Below are positions 22,756 to 34,142 of a stretch of 64,000 bases of DNA, one piece after another. A program made the position numbers and the translations under genes. The DNA is from Dryomyza anilis. Taxonomy: Eukaryota > Arthropoda > Insecta > Diptera > Dryomyzidae. The first letter of the stretch is position 1. Each line of letters begins with the position of its first letter. The stretch is taken from positions 91,028,349 through 91,092,348 of the forward strand of contig OX638131.1 of the NCBI GenBank assembly GCA_951804985.1, in the 5' to 3' direction. A model generated the notes under the pieces. It worked only from the letters and a program-made list of their open reading frames with translations. It had not been told where the DNA came from and did not search any database.

Positions 22756-25700
22756 ATGGGTAAGTGCTTGGCTATTTTCTAAAAATTTCACAATGGAAAT
22801 AATTGTGTGGTTTCTGCATATATTTTACACACTTTTTTTTAATTGAACATGTTTTTTTAAGATTCTAGAAGAAAAAAATTGTTAAATCGGTTTTTTTTTC
22901 ATTGAATTCTTTGTTGTAATTCAACTGTCAAATCATCGTTGTACTGTGTGTGTAAGAGGGAGTGAGCGATAGTGTGGTGGTTGTCCAAGCAAAACAAGTT
23001 TTCACTGACAACCGGAGAGCTGCGCCAGGTTTAATTTCAACGGCCGTATGAAGGCATTGAAATTTTGACTCTAAAGGTCAAGTCGCAGTTGCCAACAAAA
23101 ATTCCCACAAATAAAAAATACCTTTTCCCACAAGACGCATAAAATTCGTGGCTATAGGAAAAATCGCCCAATGAAAAATCGCCCAAAAATAAAAATGAAA
23201 AATCGCCCAAAAATTGTTCATACAAATTTGGGTGATTTTTCATATGAAAAATCGCCCAAAATTTTTAGGCGATTTTTCGTTTTTTTTGGGCGATATTTCA
23301 TTTTTGTAAATTGGGTTATTTTTCATTATGAAAAATCGCCCAAAAGTAATATATGAAAAATGACCCAAAATTTTTGAGCTGTAGGAAAAATCTGCCAATA
23401 ATAAACGCAAAATAAATGAGCATGCAGCTGCTCCCACTTAGGATTACCTGCTGCACGAATGCAACTCATAGCTTTAGTTTGGCCGATTGCACCAGCGTTT
23501 TCTATGCAATCTTTTTTTATAGCCGCAACTTCTTTCAACTCAGCATATAATTCCTGTTTCCAATCAGTTTTTTAGGCTTGATCACCGTGTTATCCTCCAA
23601 CAGCATTTCCACGCGTGCATCACAGTTATCGATATAGCATATATAATATTTTTTTTTTGCTGTTGAATTGCATTTCTGCATTTATATAAATTAAATTCGT
23701 GTTCACTTTTTTGCCGGTATCGAACTCGAATTCTAAATTCTCCATCTCCATTTGAACTACACAAAAATGCAACGTGGTCTACAGTATTTAACCGAAAAAG
23801 TATTTGTACGGTCACCACAGACACCACTCGAAGTTGTAGAGTCATTTAATTTGGAGACTATATGGACAACTTATGGCGTGACATAACATGATGACGAGCC
23901 GTACCATTTCTACAAGGCGTGCATACAAGAACATAAGTTCTCCTATTGCATTTTTTTTCTAAGCACATAGCTAAGTTGGTGGAGGAATATATGCTGCCGG
24001 ATCAAAGGAAGTACTTAATAGATGGTACTTTCAAAATAGTACCACAAGGTTGCTTCAAACAACTTTTAATCATTCATGTTGATTATTTCGATCAAAAGGT
24101 AATGAACTACATATATTAATAACTTTATTCCGAAAGGTGTTGCTTGAGGCGTGCGGTCTGATCGCAGAAACGCAAAGAGCCCGTATCAAGAAATGGCATA
24201 TCGCCCAAATGCAATAAAATTAATGTTGCATTTAACAAAAACAATACACAATGAACCAATCCAACCACCGGCTACGCAACGTAAGTTGTTCTGCATGCAG
24301 TATCTGCTAAGTGGGCGGCCTTTGGCCGCTTGTCACGGATCACATCAATTACCAATCCTACCACCGGCTACGCAACGTTAGTTTTTTTTTTTGGTTTTAA
24401 GCGGTGTGACGATTTTGAGGCGATATGTCGTTTTCAGTTTTTGGGCCATTTTTCATTTTTTTTTGGCAGTTTTTCATTTTTTTTGGGTCTAATTTCGTTT
24501 TTGCTTTTTGGGTAATTTTTCATTTTTTTTTCGGCCAAATTTCATTTGGGCGATTTTTCATTTTTATTTTTGGGCGATTTTTCATTGGGCGATTTTTCCT
24601 AACGCCAAAATTCGTACATGGAACATTTTTAGGGTGTGTGCGACTTCGACTAAGTTACTGACTAAACTAAATTGTACAAGTTTTTATTTGACCGTCATTC
24701 GGTAACCGGTAATTGTTAAGGTCTCTAATAAATCAATTCTCATATGTCTGTTTGCTGTCTTCCAATTTAGATCAATTTAGTTTGCTCGAAAATTTGCTAA
24801 ATTGAAAAGTAAACGCTGCATTACCGACAAAATTTAGTTTAGTCAGCAATTTAGTCGCACACACAATGCACAACGCAATTTTATCCAACACATTTTGACA
24901 TTTGGCAAAACGGCTGATTTAGCGTTGCCTAATGCACAGTTCTAATTGCAAATTAAAATATTATTGAGTTAAAAAATGTCAAATTTGTACATAAAAGTAT
25001 AGTTAACTGCAAATAATAAAGATCTGTATACATATTTTATATCTAAACTTTTATTTCACAACTTTATTATCTGAAATGATAAATATAAACAAAAAATCTG
25101 GCAATGTTGTAAAACTGCATTCAAATTTCGAACAAAATTCCGGAGGAATTGATGTACCTTGGAGATTGCCGATACCAAAAAATTTTACCTGGGAACAAAA
25201 AATTCCGAGGGAATAGAATATTCTCAAAGTGTTTACGCCCAGATTTAGTCATCCCAAAAGTCGACGGTGCAACGTTAAACCACAAACAACTTTCCTCTAA
25301 TTAAAAAAAGTTCATTACAATGACCAAAAAAATTGCAAAGTAATTTAAAATATTCACACAAATAACTTAGGGTGTGTGCAAATTCCACTAAACAGTTGAC
25401 TCTAAATATATGGAAGTGGTCGATATTGCAGCGTTTACCATTCTCTCAGTTAACACAGAATATTTTTAGAATTTACAAAATTTTTTTCAAACATAGGGTG
25501 CCAATTGGACTATGTTTGAAATGACTTGTTAATTTCCAGTGAAATCCAAATATAAAATATAAATTGTACGATGATGGTAAACTCTGCATTATCGACCACT
25601 TCCAAAAATTAAAAACTATTCATTTTTTTAATTTTTTCTTTTTTATAATATATTTAAATGTAAAGTAGAAACTCAAAATTTAGTATATGTTTGTATTTGA

Positions 25701-28700
25701 TTTTTTTTTTTTTGAATAGTTTGAAGAAAATATTGAGCATGATCCATTGTTCATGCCAATTTCATAAAATTTAGAATAAAATGTCGAATTTTCATTTCCT
25801 TCTTGATTTTCTCAATAAAACTAAATGAAATCGTATAGTGAATTCGAATTTAAATTAGTTTTATTAAACATTTTAGTCTATTTCAAAAAGAATCCATTAA
25901 ATTATGTTTACAACATTCGTTTTAAAAAGCAATTTTTTATGTTACAGATACTGAACCTTCCACCTCCGACGCTGCTGCTACTATAGCTGCTGCTATACCC
26001 GACAGTGGCGATTTTGCCGCTCTCGCCAACACCGCCCAGCAGGCAGCCGCCGCTGCTGCTGCGGCCATGATGGTGCAGCTCACCACCGATGGCATTCCCA
26101 AGTTACACTGTCCGGTGTGCAACAAGGCGCTCATCTCACTCAACGGTTATGTGAAGCATCTAAAGAAACATGAACCGCCGGGCGGTTTTCATTGTCGCTA
26201 TTGCGAGGCACGTTTCTGTTCCGAGGACGAATTGAAAAAGCATCGCGATGCTGTGCATACCACAATTGCGTGTCGCATCTGCAAAGACATCACCTTTACC
26301 ACGGAGGAAGATTATCGCGAACACATTCGCTCCATACACGATGGCATCGATCGTGAGATTTTCAAGTGCGACAAATGCGATGCCGAGTACAAGACGTTGG
26401 AACCGTTTAAGCGGCATCAGGAGAATCAATGTGGCACCATTAAACCGCACAAGTGCGACGAATGCCCGATGGCCTTCTATACGAAGTATAATCTCAAGCA
26501 GCACAAAATAACGCATTCCGGTGAGCGTCGCTTCTGTTGCAGCTACTGCGGCAAGAATTTTCTGCAAAAGGGGCGACTGGTGGAGCACGAACGGTCGCAC
26601 ACCGGTGAAAAACCCTACAAATGCGATGTGAGTTGTTGGTGCGGAGGTTTAAACATGCGTTTTATATATAAAAATTTGGTGGAAATAACATTCAAACTTT
26701 TTTCAATTCTATCAAAATTTTTATTTCATTTAGTAGTTTAGTTGATAAAAATTAAAAAGGAAATCTCGAATAAAATTCTTTGATATGTATTTTAATTTTT
26801 GAGGTTCTTCTTTCAAAGTTTTCAAACATTTGAAATCGAACTTTTTTTAATATAAATGTATAATTTTTGTGAGTCTTATTATGCTTCACAGGAACTTGTG
26901 GCACTTTTTCAATATCTGAAGCATTTTTTTTTTCAATCTTTTTTCAGGTCTGCGGCAAATGTTTTGCCCATCGGGAGAGCATCGTCACACATTCCTCCAT
27001 ACATACGGGCATCAAGCTGGTCGAGTGCCGTTGCTGTCAATCGCGCTTCTCCTGCTACTCGAATCTGATCAAACATCGCCGCTCGCGACCCGACACTTGC
27101 GGACTGCCGGAGTACAATCCGCCCAAAAATCGCGTGCGCACGCGCAAGGCGAGAAGTATTTTTTACAAAATTTATAAAAATTATTTTTATTACAACATTT
27201 CTAATCTTCTTTAGTACCGCCCACAATGAATCCCACCTCGGAGATTAAGGTCAGCAACTTGAATAAAATCATCAAACCTGCCGACAAAATACACGAAAAG
27301 AAAACGGGTCGTCCACGCCGTACACCAGAAGAAATAGCAGCAGCGGCGGCAGCGAAACCTAAAACTAGAACTAGAGCCAAACGTGCACCACGCAAACGGA
27401 AACAGGCCGAAACGTCTGAATCAGAGGCAGAGTTCACTAGCGAAGACGAGCTGCCAATTGCTGCAAAAGATGCTGATGTTGACGAAGACGACGTTGATAA
27501 TGATGATGACGAAGATGAGAGACCGCTGCTGCAACGTGTCACACGCAACAAAAACAAAGTTCAAAAAACTAAAACTGACGCAGCTGTTATGACGCCAACG
27601 GTTAATGCTTCGCCGCTCAAAACCGAACGCAAACCCATTTGGAGTGATGCCGATTCAGATGATTCGGTTGAAGACTATCCGGACTTTGATGCGCAGGATG
27701 ACAGTGATCCGGATGATCCAAAGTACGAGCGATTGGTGCCCAAGGTATCCATAAAAGAGGAGAAATCGGAGGATCAACATGATTTTGAGTACGCCAATGA
27801 GTATGTGAACACTACGATGAGTGTTAAATCGGAAGATGAGAATATCTTCAATGAGAAGGATAAATTGCTCGACTGTCTGTTGAACGATGAGCAAGATCAG
27901 GGGGAGCGCACTGCATGCTCCGGTCAAATGACTGGACGTCAGTTTCCCAAATTCGATATTGTCAAGGTGGAGAGTTTGCTGGATGAGAGCGAGGTGGTTT
28001 ACATTAAGGACGAGGAGAGTGCAGAGGACATGCTTAATGTCAAAGAGGTATTTAAAGATTTTATTTTATTAACTCATTTTTAATTGCTGCACTTGTTGAC
28101 CTACTCAATAAATGTTTATTCATTTCATCAATAATTGTTCATTTTTTAATTTAAGAAATTTATAAACGCATTTATGAATTATGTTTTTCATTCTCTGACA
28201 GCCCTCCGATGCATTGACCAAATGCAAAATCGTTCTCGAAGATGTTACCCAAATGTATCCTGCCCTTAAGGATGAGTCTAGCGTCAAAATATTGCGTCGT
28301 CGACGTGGACCACGTCGTAGAATAGTAGAGGAGGAAATTGTCGAAAAGGCACCACGTCGCAAATATCGCAAACGTGGCGAGCCAAAAGTAGAGGACAGCA
28401 AAGCACCTAAACGCATGTCAAGGTTGTCACAGTCAGAAGTGAAGGCACGCCTGAAAATGATGAAACGTGAAAAATCCTGGCAGTGTCCGCATTGCATCAA
28501 ATTCTATCATATACGCAAGCCGTTCGAGAGGCATTTACGCGAGGATCACAAGCTGCCGGAGGAGGAGATCAGACAGTTATTTAGGGTGGAGGAAGAGTTA
28601 GGCGGGCTTGGCGAGGAGGTGTTTAAATGCAATATATGCTCGAAAATCTATTTGGTCGAAAAGCGTCTGTTGGCGCACATCAAGTTGCATGGTAAAAAAA

Positions 28701-30316
28701 AATATTTATTTGAAAATTATTTTTAATAATTTTTAAAATTTAAATGATTTTTTTTAATTATTCATTTATGAATTATATTATTTATTTATGAATTATTCAT
28801 TTATGAATTATTCATTTATGAATTATTCATTTATGAATTATTCATTTATGAATTCTTCATTTATGAATTCTTAATTTAAGAATTATTCATTTATGAATTA
28901 TTCATTTATGAATTATTCATTTATGAATTATTCATTTATGAATTATTCATTTATGAATTATTCATTTATGAATTATTCATTTATGAATTATTCATTAATG
29001 ATTTATTTTTGTATGAATTATTAATTTATGAAATAATCATTTTTAAATTATTCATTTATGACTTATTCTTTTATGATTTATTAATTTATGAAATATTTAT
29101 TTTTTTTTATTATTCATTCATGAATTTATTCATTTTTAAATAACTTCTATATAATTTCGAACGCAAACCCATTATTTACTAACTTTACTCTAATTTATTT
29201 TTTAATTCAATCATTTGTAAATTTATTCATTGATGATTTTTATTTAGCTATTTATCACATATTATAAAAGAAAGAAAACAATTTTCTAACGAAAATAATC
29301 ACAGGTCCCGAGGGCTTGCTAACACACAAGTGTCCCTGCTACTGCTCCATTTACTTCGCCACCAAGGAAGAAGCACAGGAGCACGCGCGTGCACTGCACA
29401 AAGAGTTGCTCTACTGCGAGATTTGCGACAAATTCATGACCGGCCACGACAGTCTCAAAAATCATCGCCTCATACAGCACAGCGAACGCTCAACGAGCCC
29501 AGCGTCACGCAACGCCAAACGCAATTTGGTCTGCGACAAGTGTGGCAAAAAGTACTCGAGTCGCACATCGCTCACCGATCACGTGCGCAGCGATTGCGGT
29601 CGCATACCGCTCTACGAGTGCGGCATATGCACCAAACGCTTGACGACCGCAGGCATTCTCAAGACGCACATGTTGCTGCATAAAGACGATACGCCCTACC
29701 AGTGTGATCAGTGTGGCAAAACGTTCAAGGTGAAGGCGCAATACAAGTCACACTTGAAGACACGTCACACCGACTACAAGCCGTTCAAGTGTCATGTAAG
29801 CAAAAAAAAAAATGCAAGTTCAAAAATATTATTTTTATTTCACTTTCTGTTTTATCTTCTCAGCTCTGCCCCAAAGCGTATCCATACCGTGAGAGTCTAC
29901 TCACCCACATGACCGTGCACACAGGCATCAAACGTTTTCTCTGCAACGGTTGCGGTAAACGTTTCACTTGCATTTCTAATTTGCAGGCACATCGCAAAGT
30001 GCACGCCGACACGTGTGGCGCATTGCCACTCAATGCCAAGGCTACCCAGTACATGGGCGTGCAGAAGGGCAACTTGCTGATGGGCGCCAAACCGGAGGCC
30101 GGTCTTGATTATACCGAGACAAATACTTTGATTGCACGCGAGGTAATCGATCGTGATCAGCCTATGGCACAGGAGCTAAACTATCCGTCGGAACCGTCGG
30201 CGCCTATGTTGACGCAGCCGCTGAATTATCGCCAACCGCCGATGCCGGCGCATTTGATGCTGCCGCATCTAGTGATTCCGCCGCACTTTATCGACGATTC
30301 ACATTCGTCATATTGA
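22756..30316 (+). CDS. C2H2 zinc-finger protein, about 17 fingers, 1052 residues
   Basis: Exons 22756-22759 (ATGG), 25948-26627, 26948-27155, 27215-28047, 28202-28691, 29305-29795 and 29864-30316 keep one frame through all six GT-AG introns. After an Ala-rich N-terminus come eight C2H2 or C2HC fingers (about residues 48-275), including one TGEKPY linker. The middle is disordered, with an AT-hook-like GRPRR in KKTGRPRRTP, Lys/Arg tracts and long acidic runs (DVDEDDVDNDDDEDE). Two fingers follow at about 620-735, then seven more to about 950. A Pro-rich tail ends in HSSY and TGA. No ZAD or BTB domain is visible. Architecture implies a nuclear DNA-binding protein; target and ortholog are not recognised. 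The tiny first exon leaves a 3.2-kb intron that holds a MULE. An AATAAA signal lies near 30480. Confidence 0.9.
23870..24120 (+). pseudogene. MULE transposase remnant
   Basis: Pieces readable on the plus strand include EPYHFYKACIQEHKFSYC and, in another frame, LVEEYMLPDQRKYLIDGTF followed by KIVPQGCFKQLLIIH. DGTF and the F-QL-IIH run resemble the first catalytic Asp region of MULE transposases. A frame change and stops (for example soon after DQKVMN) break it, so the element depends on a transposase from elsewhere. Confidence 0.75.
24250..24385. repeat. Duplicated word inside the MULE
   Basis: CCACCGGCTACGCAACGT occurs at about 24258 and again at about 24361, each preceded by CCAATCC. A local duplication about 103 bp apart, function unknown. 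Confidence 0.7.
24616..25947. other. Rest of zinc-finger gene intron 1
   Basis: AT-rich, no coding region. Words such as TAGGGTGTGTGC and GTCGATATTGCAG recur around 24630-25600 in both orientations, suggesting old interspersed repeat debris. Confidence 0.4.
28741..29110. repeat. Minisatellite, 15-bp unit ATTCATTTATGAATT
   Basis: More than fifteen tandem or slightly degenerate copies fill most of intron 5 of the zinc-finger gene (28692-29304). The unit is nearly self-complementary (ATTCAT/ATGAAT), so the array can fold back on itself in RNA or single-stranded DNA. Confidence 0.93.
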
Positions 30317-30681
30317 GCCCCAAGTTTTGAGCATATAGTTAACTTTAAGTTGTCGTCGTAGTTGTAGTTTTAATGTTTAATTCAAAATATTTTTTAGATT
30401 ATTAATTACATTTACATATTTCAACTTCACCAATAGAAAGTTGATATTTATACGCGTTCTACGTATATTTTTAATATTCTAATAAAAACCTTCAAAATTT
30501 ATTTGATGTGTTTCAATCAAGAGTTTATTAAAATTCAGCGTTATAAATTTTAGGTTATTCTATTTTAAAAGTTTGTATATGCCGATGACACGTACGGACA
30601 GTCAATGCAGTATGGTCCAGCCTGTGCATTACAAAATTAGTTTTCCAAAAAATTTAAAAATTACCTTTTCGTCAACACTAA

Positions 30682-31800
30682 TCTATATATATATAAAAGA
30701 ACAAGTCCTGATTGACTGACTGATCGACCAGACGCCCAGACCGAACTCTTAGACATAGGAACATGAAATTTGGACAGGGCGTTCATCTCCCGACGTAGGT
30801 GCGCACTAATGCGGAATTTTTTGAAATTCGCCCCCTAAGGTACAAAAATGGGCGTGGCAAGCTTGAATTTTTAAATGCAAATAAGATAGCCACAGTCATG
30901 AAATTTAGCCCTATGATGTATATTGTGGTTGTTTATCATTTTTCCAAATGTGGGCGGGATTAGACCACGGAGCGTGGCACCTCCCATATAACCCAAAACA
31001 TTTAAATTACTATAACTACTGACACACTAAGAGTAGAGTTGTAAAAATCAAATCAAATGCTCATATTTAAAACTACAATAGCCACGTAGAATGTGGGTGG
31101 GATTGGACCACGGGGCGTGGCACCTCCCATATAACCAAAACAATAGTTGAAAATTAAATTCATTGAAATGCTATTTCTTTTCATTGTTCGAATTCTATAA
31201 TACGAAAATCGAATGGTACGAACTATAACAATAAAATTGTAAAAACATGCTTGCCTCATATAAAATATTTCATACTAGGGAGTTTATTCCTCCGCCCGTT
31301 AAACAACTTTCTACTGGGCAGTTTATACCTGTGCCCGCGGAACAACTTTATACTGGGCAGTTTATACCTGCGCTCGTTGAACAATTTTCTACTGAGGAGT
31401 TTATACCTCCGCTCGTTGAACCACTTTCTACTGGGTAGTTTATACCTCCGCCCGTAAAACAACTTCCTACTGGGGAGTAAATACCTCCACCCGCAATGAT
31501 TTATATAATTTAAATATCTCCGCCAGTTAATAAACAACTTTTAACTGAGTTTATACCTCTGCTTGTTGAGCAACTTTTTACTGGGGAGTTTATACCTCCG
31601 CTTGTGAATAAAAATGTATACTGGGGAGTTTATACCTCCGCACGTTGAATTACTTATTATTGAGGAGTAAATGCCTCCATCCGTTAAACCACTTTCTCCT
31701 GGGGAGTTCATTCCTCCGCCCCTTTAACCACTTTCTACTGGGGAGTAAATGCCTCCGCCCGCAATGTTTTATAAAATTTCAAGAATTTTTAAAAACCGTT
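30682..31800. mobile_element. Helitron-like element, 5' end plus internal minisatellite
   Basis: Starts TCTATATATATATAAAAG after an A, and continues AACAAGTCCTGATTGACTGA, the same head as at 50763. Middle sequence (GAAATTCGCCCCCTAAGG, GGGCGTGGC) is shared with that copy. A 39-bp minisatellite with TACTGGGCAGTTTATACCT and CCGCCCGTT words runs from about 31270 to 31765. No clear CTRR terminus was found, so the right limit is approximate. It ends just beyond the RanGAP stop. Confidence 0.6.
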
Positions 31801-31917
31801 TTTTGAGGAAAATTACACGAAAATTGAATTTGAATTAAATGGAAATTTTTATTTATTAAATACATTTTTATACACGAATGAAAATACAACAAAATATAAA
31901 AATACACGGCTGGCCTC

Positions 31918-34142
31918 TTAAACATCCAACTTCTCCAGAAACAAATTGAATGCATTCTTCATATATTCACTGCCCAGTGGTTTCTTTTTTAACGTCTCAC
32001 GTAACGCATAGCGACAACTTTTTATATTATAGCTACTATCGAATTTTTGTTCGCTGCGCAAAAGACCCAACTGCATTAGGTAATAGTTGAGCACACAGTA
32101 CTCCTGTTTGGTTTTAATGGCATAATCAAAGGATTCCTTGTAGAGCGACATGGCCAGTTCCAGAGCGGCACCAGAGGCTTGTGCTAGATGTGCGCATTTC
32201 AACGTTGTGAAGATGAGCAGCAGCAGATAATTTTCATCGGTAAATTGCTAAAATTTCAAAATTTTAAATAAATATAAATTTAAAATTATTTAAAAAGTGA
32301 AACGAAAAATAAAGCTTACATTTATAATCGCTTTAAATGCCTCCATTTGATTGCCCTCTTGTAATGACTCAAACATTTGCAAAGTACAGGGCTTGCGACT
32401 TAAGCAAAACTCTTCAGCGGTGCAAGTATTACCAGCGGTAGTGGTGGAATCGGCGGCAAAGGTGACGCTTCTATTTGAAGCAATTGACTCGTTGGCGCCA
32501 AACATCTGGAAAATGTTAAAATCTAATTAGTTTTTTTTTAAATTTAATATTTAATGAAAAAGTTTTTAATTTTCAATACCTATATTTTTTCTATTTTATA
32601 TATTTATTTACAATTTTTTTTATTTAATTCTTTTTATAACCTTAAATTGAATTAAATTCTTTTTTTAAGACGAGATTTCTTTTTTAAATTTACCTTTGTT
32701 GTAAATGCTGTTGTGGTCGTGTACGCGGTCTCCTCAGCTTCGTCTTCGTATTCCTCATCTTCATCGACCTCCTCGGTGGTGTCGTTGTGATGATCTTCAT
32801 CAAACATTTCATCCTCCTCTTCAGCGATATCATCTTCATCGTCCTCATCATCCTCGTCGTCGTCTTCGTCCTCCTCGGCTTCAGACTGATCCTCATCGAG
32901 GTTGTCGAGCGCATCAGGCTTAGCAGCTGCCTTCATGGCATCTTTGATATGTTCGCGACCCTCGTAACCAAACTTAAAATAAGCAAAAATAGTTCAAATA
33001 TCAAATTTTACTTAAAATCAAATTAATTTTAAATTACCTGATTTCCATCCAGCTGCAGACGCTGCAAATTGCGTTTGTTTTGCATCGCGGTTACGAGAAC
33101 CAGGCCGCCATCGGGTCCAATTTCATTAAAGCCCAAATCAACAATTTCCAACTCACGATGCAGCTCTTCCAAGGCGGCGGCAAAGTGATAGGCGCCATTA
33201 GTCTTTAACAGACAGTCACCGAAATTAATTTCGCGCAAACTAAAAAATTATCAAACATGATTTAATAAAATTTTAAATCTATCCAAAACTTACTGTGGTG
33301 TCTCCATGAAAGCCTCCGCAAGAAAAGCAGCACCCTTGTGCGTCACCGTATTATCGTTAAGATTCAATATGCGCAAATTTGGATTCTCCTTGAAGCCGGC
33401 GGCCAACGCGGCAATGCCTTCATAGTAAATGGAATTCTGCGGCATTGCAATCTCTTCAAGTGTCTTTAGTGTAGAGAATATTTTCGCAATCGCCATGGCG
33501 CCTTCATTTTCCAGACGATTACGTCCCGTTACAAACACCTTCAATTTTAGCGGAGTTCCTGCTGCTGTGCTGCTGGCATGACAATCGAGCAGCGCTTTTG
33601 AAAGCATTTGACCACCACGTATGCCCAGGCCACAGTTATTCAAGCGCAATTCCTGTAGTGTATAGCAAACACGTGAGCGCAGAAAATCCTCTAGTCCCAC
33701 CATACCGTTCGGTCCCAGCGCATTATCGCTTAAGTCGAGCACAGTCAGCTGCGCTTGTGCCACTATTAGACCCTGACCAAGATGTTTTAAAGCCTGTGGT
33801 ATTTCCGTTTTTAAACGTCGCGTAAACATGTTGAACCAAAGGGCTTTGCGAAACTCTGGATGCTTTTCTAGTGCTTTTCCAATAGCAGCCGCCGCATCGA
33901 TACCCATCGTGTTGCCATCCAGCTTGAGGTAGTGCAGCACTTTTGCATTTTCAATAGCTGCCACAACATCCTTAACTAAATTTATATTTTTGTTTAAAAT
34001 TTGATATGAAAATTCAAATTTATTTCTGCTCACCATCCTCAGCTGTGTCCCAGGTCAACGCTTTGTCCTCGAATGTGACGCCTTCCTCATGCACTTGTTT
34101 CAGTTCGTTTGCTAAACCAACAAAGCTAAATGTTTTTGCCAT
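31918..34142 (-). CDS. RanGAP: Ran GTPase-activating protein (RanGAP)
   Basis: Minus strand exons 34142-34034, 33975-33294, 33239-33038, 32972-32694, 32505-32320 and 32247-31918 join in frame to 595 residues, the size known for fly RanGAP. Residues about 37-331 form leucine-rich repeats of the RanGAP type (YLKLDGNTMG, VLDLSDNALGPNG, LNLNDNTVTHKGAAFL, VDLGFNEIGPDGG). An acidic run of Asp/Glu follows (about 348-410), typical of the family. The helical C-terminal domain ends FLEKLDV. The protein stimulates GTP hydrolysis by Ran on the cytoplasmic side and so maintains nuclear transport direction. The ATG at 34142 is preferred over an upstream frame because MAKTFSFVGLANEL resembles the family start. 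The gene diverges from bem46; AATAAA-type signals lie past the stop near 31846-31862. Confidence 0.95.

Larger units (their letters stand above)
23150..24606. mobile_element. Mutator-like (MULE) element with 9-bp target duplication
   Basis: Terminal inverted repeats of at least 55 bp start GGCTATAGGAAAAATCGCCC at the left and, on the other strand, GGCGTTAGGAAAAATCGCCC at the right. The 9-bp word AAAATTCGT flanks both ends (23141-23149 and 24607-24615), the duplication length of MULEs. The interior holds a broken transposase segment (next entry). Subterminal ATCGCCCA words recur in both orientations. It lies in intron 1 of the zinc-finger gene. Confidence 0.93.

Noticed and set aside
26160..26600. 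146-codon minus-strand frame opposite the zinc-finger exon
   Set aside because: It is antisense to an exon with clear C2H2 fingers.
28900..29000. CRISPR array
   Set aside because: The 15-bp units have no unique spacers and the genome is eukaryotic.
31918..34142. Truncated, Segregation-Distorter-like RanGAP
   Set aside because: All exons, including the C-terminal domain to FLEKLDV, are present and in frame.
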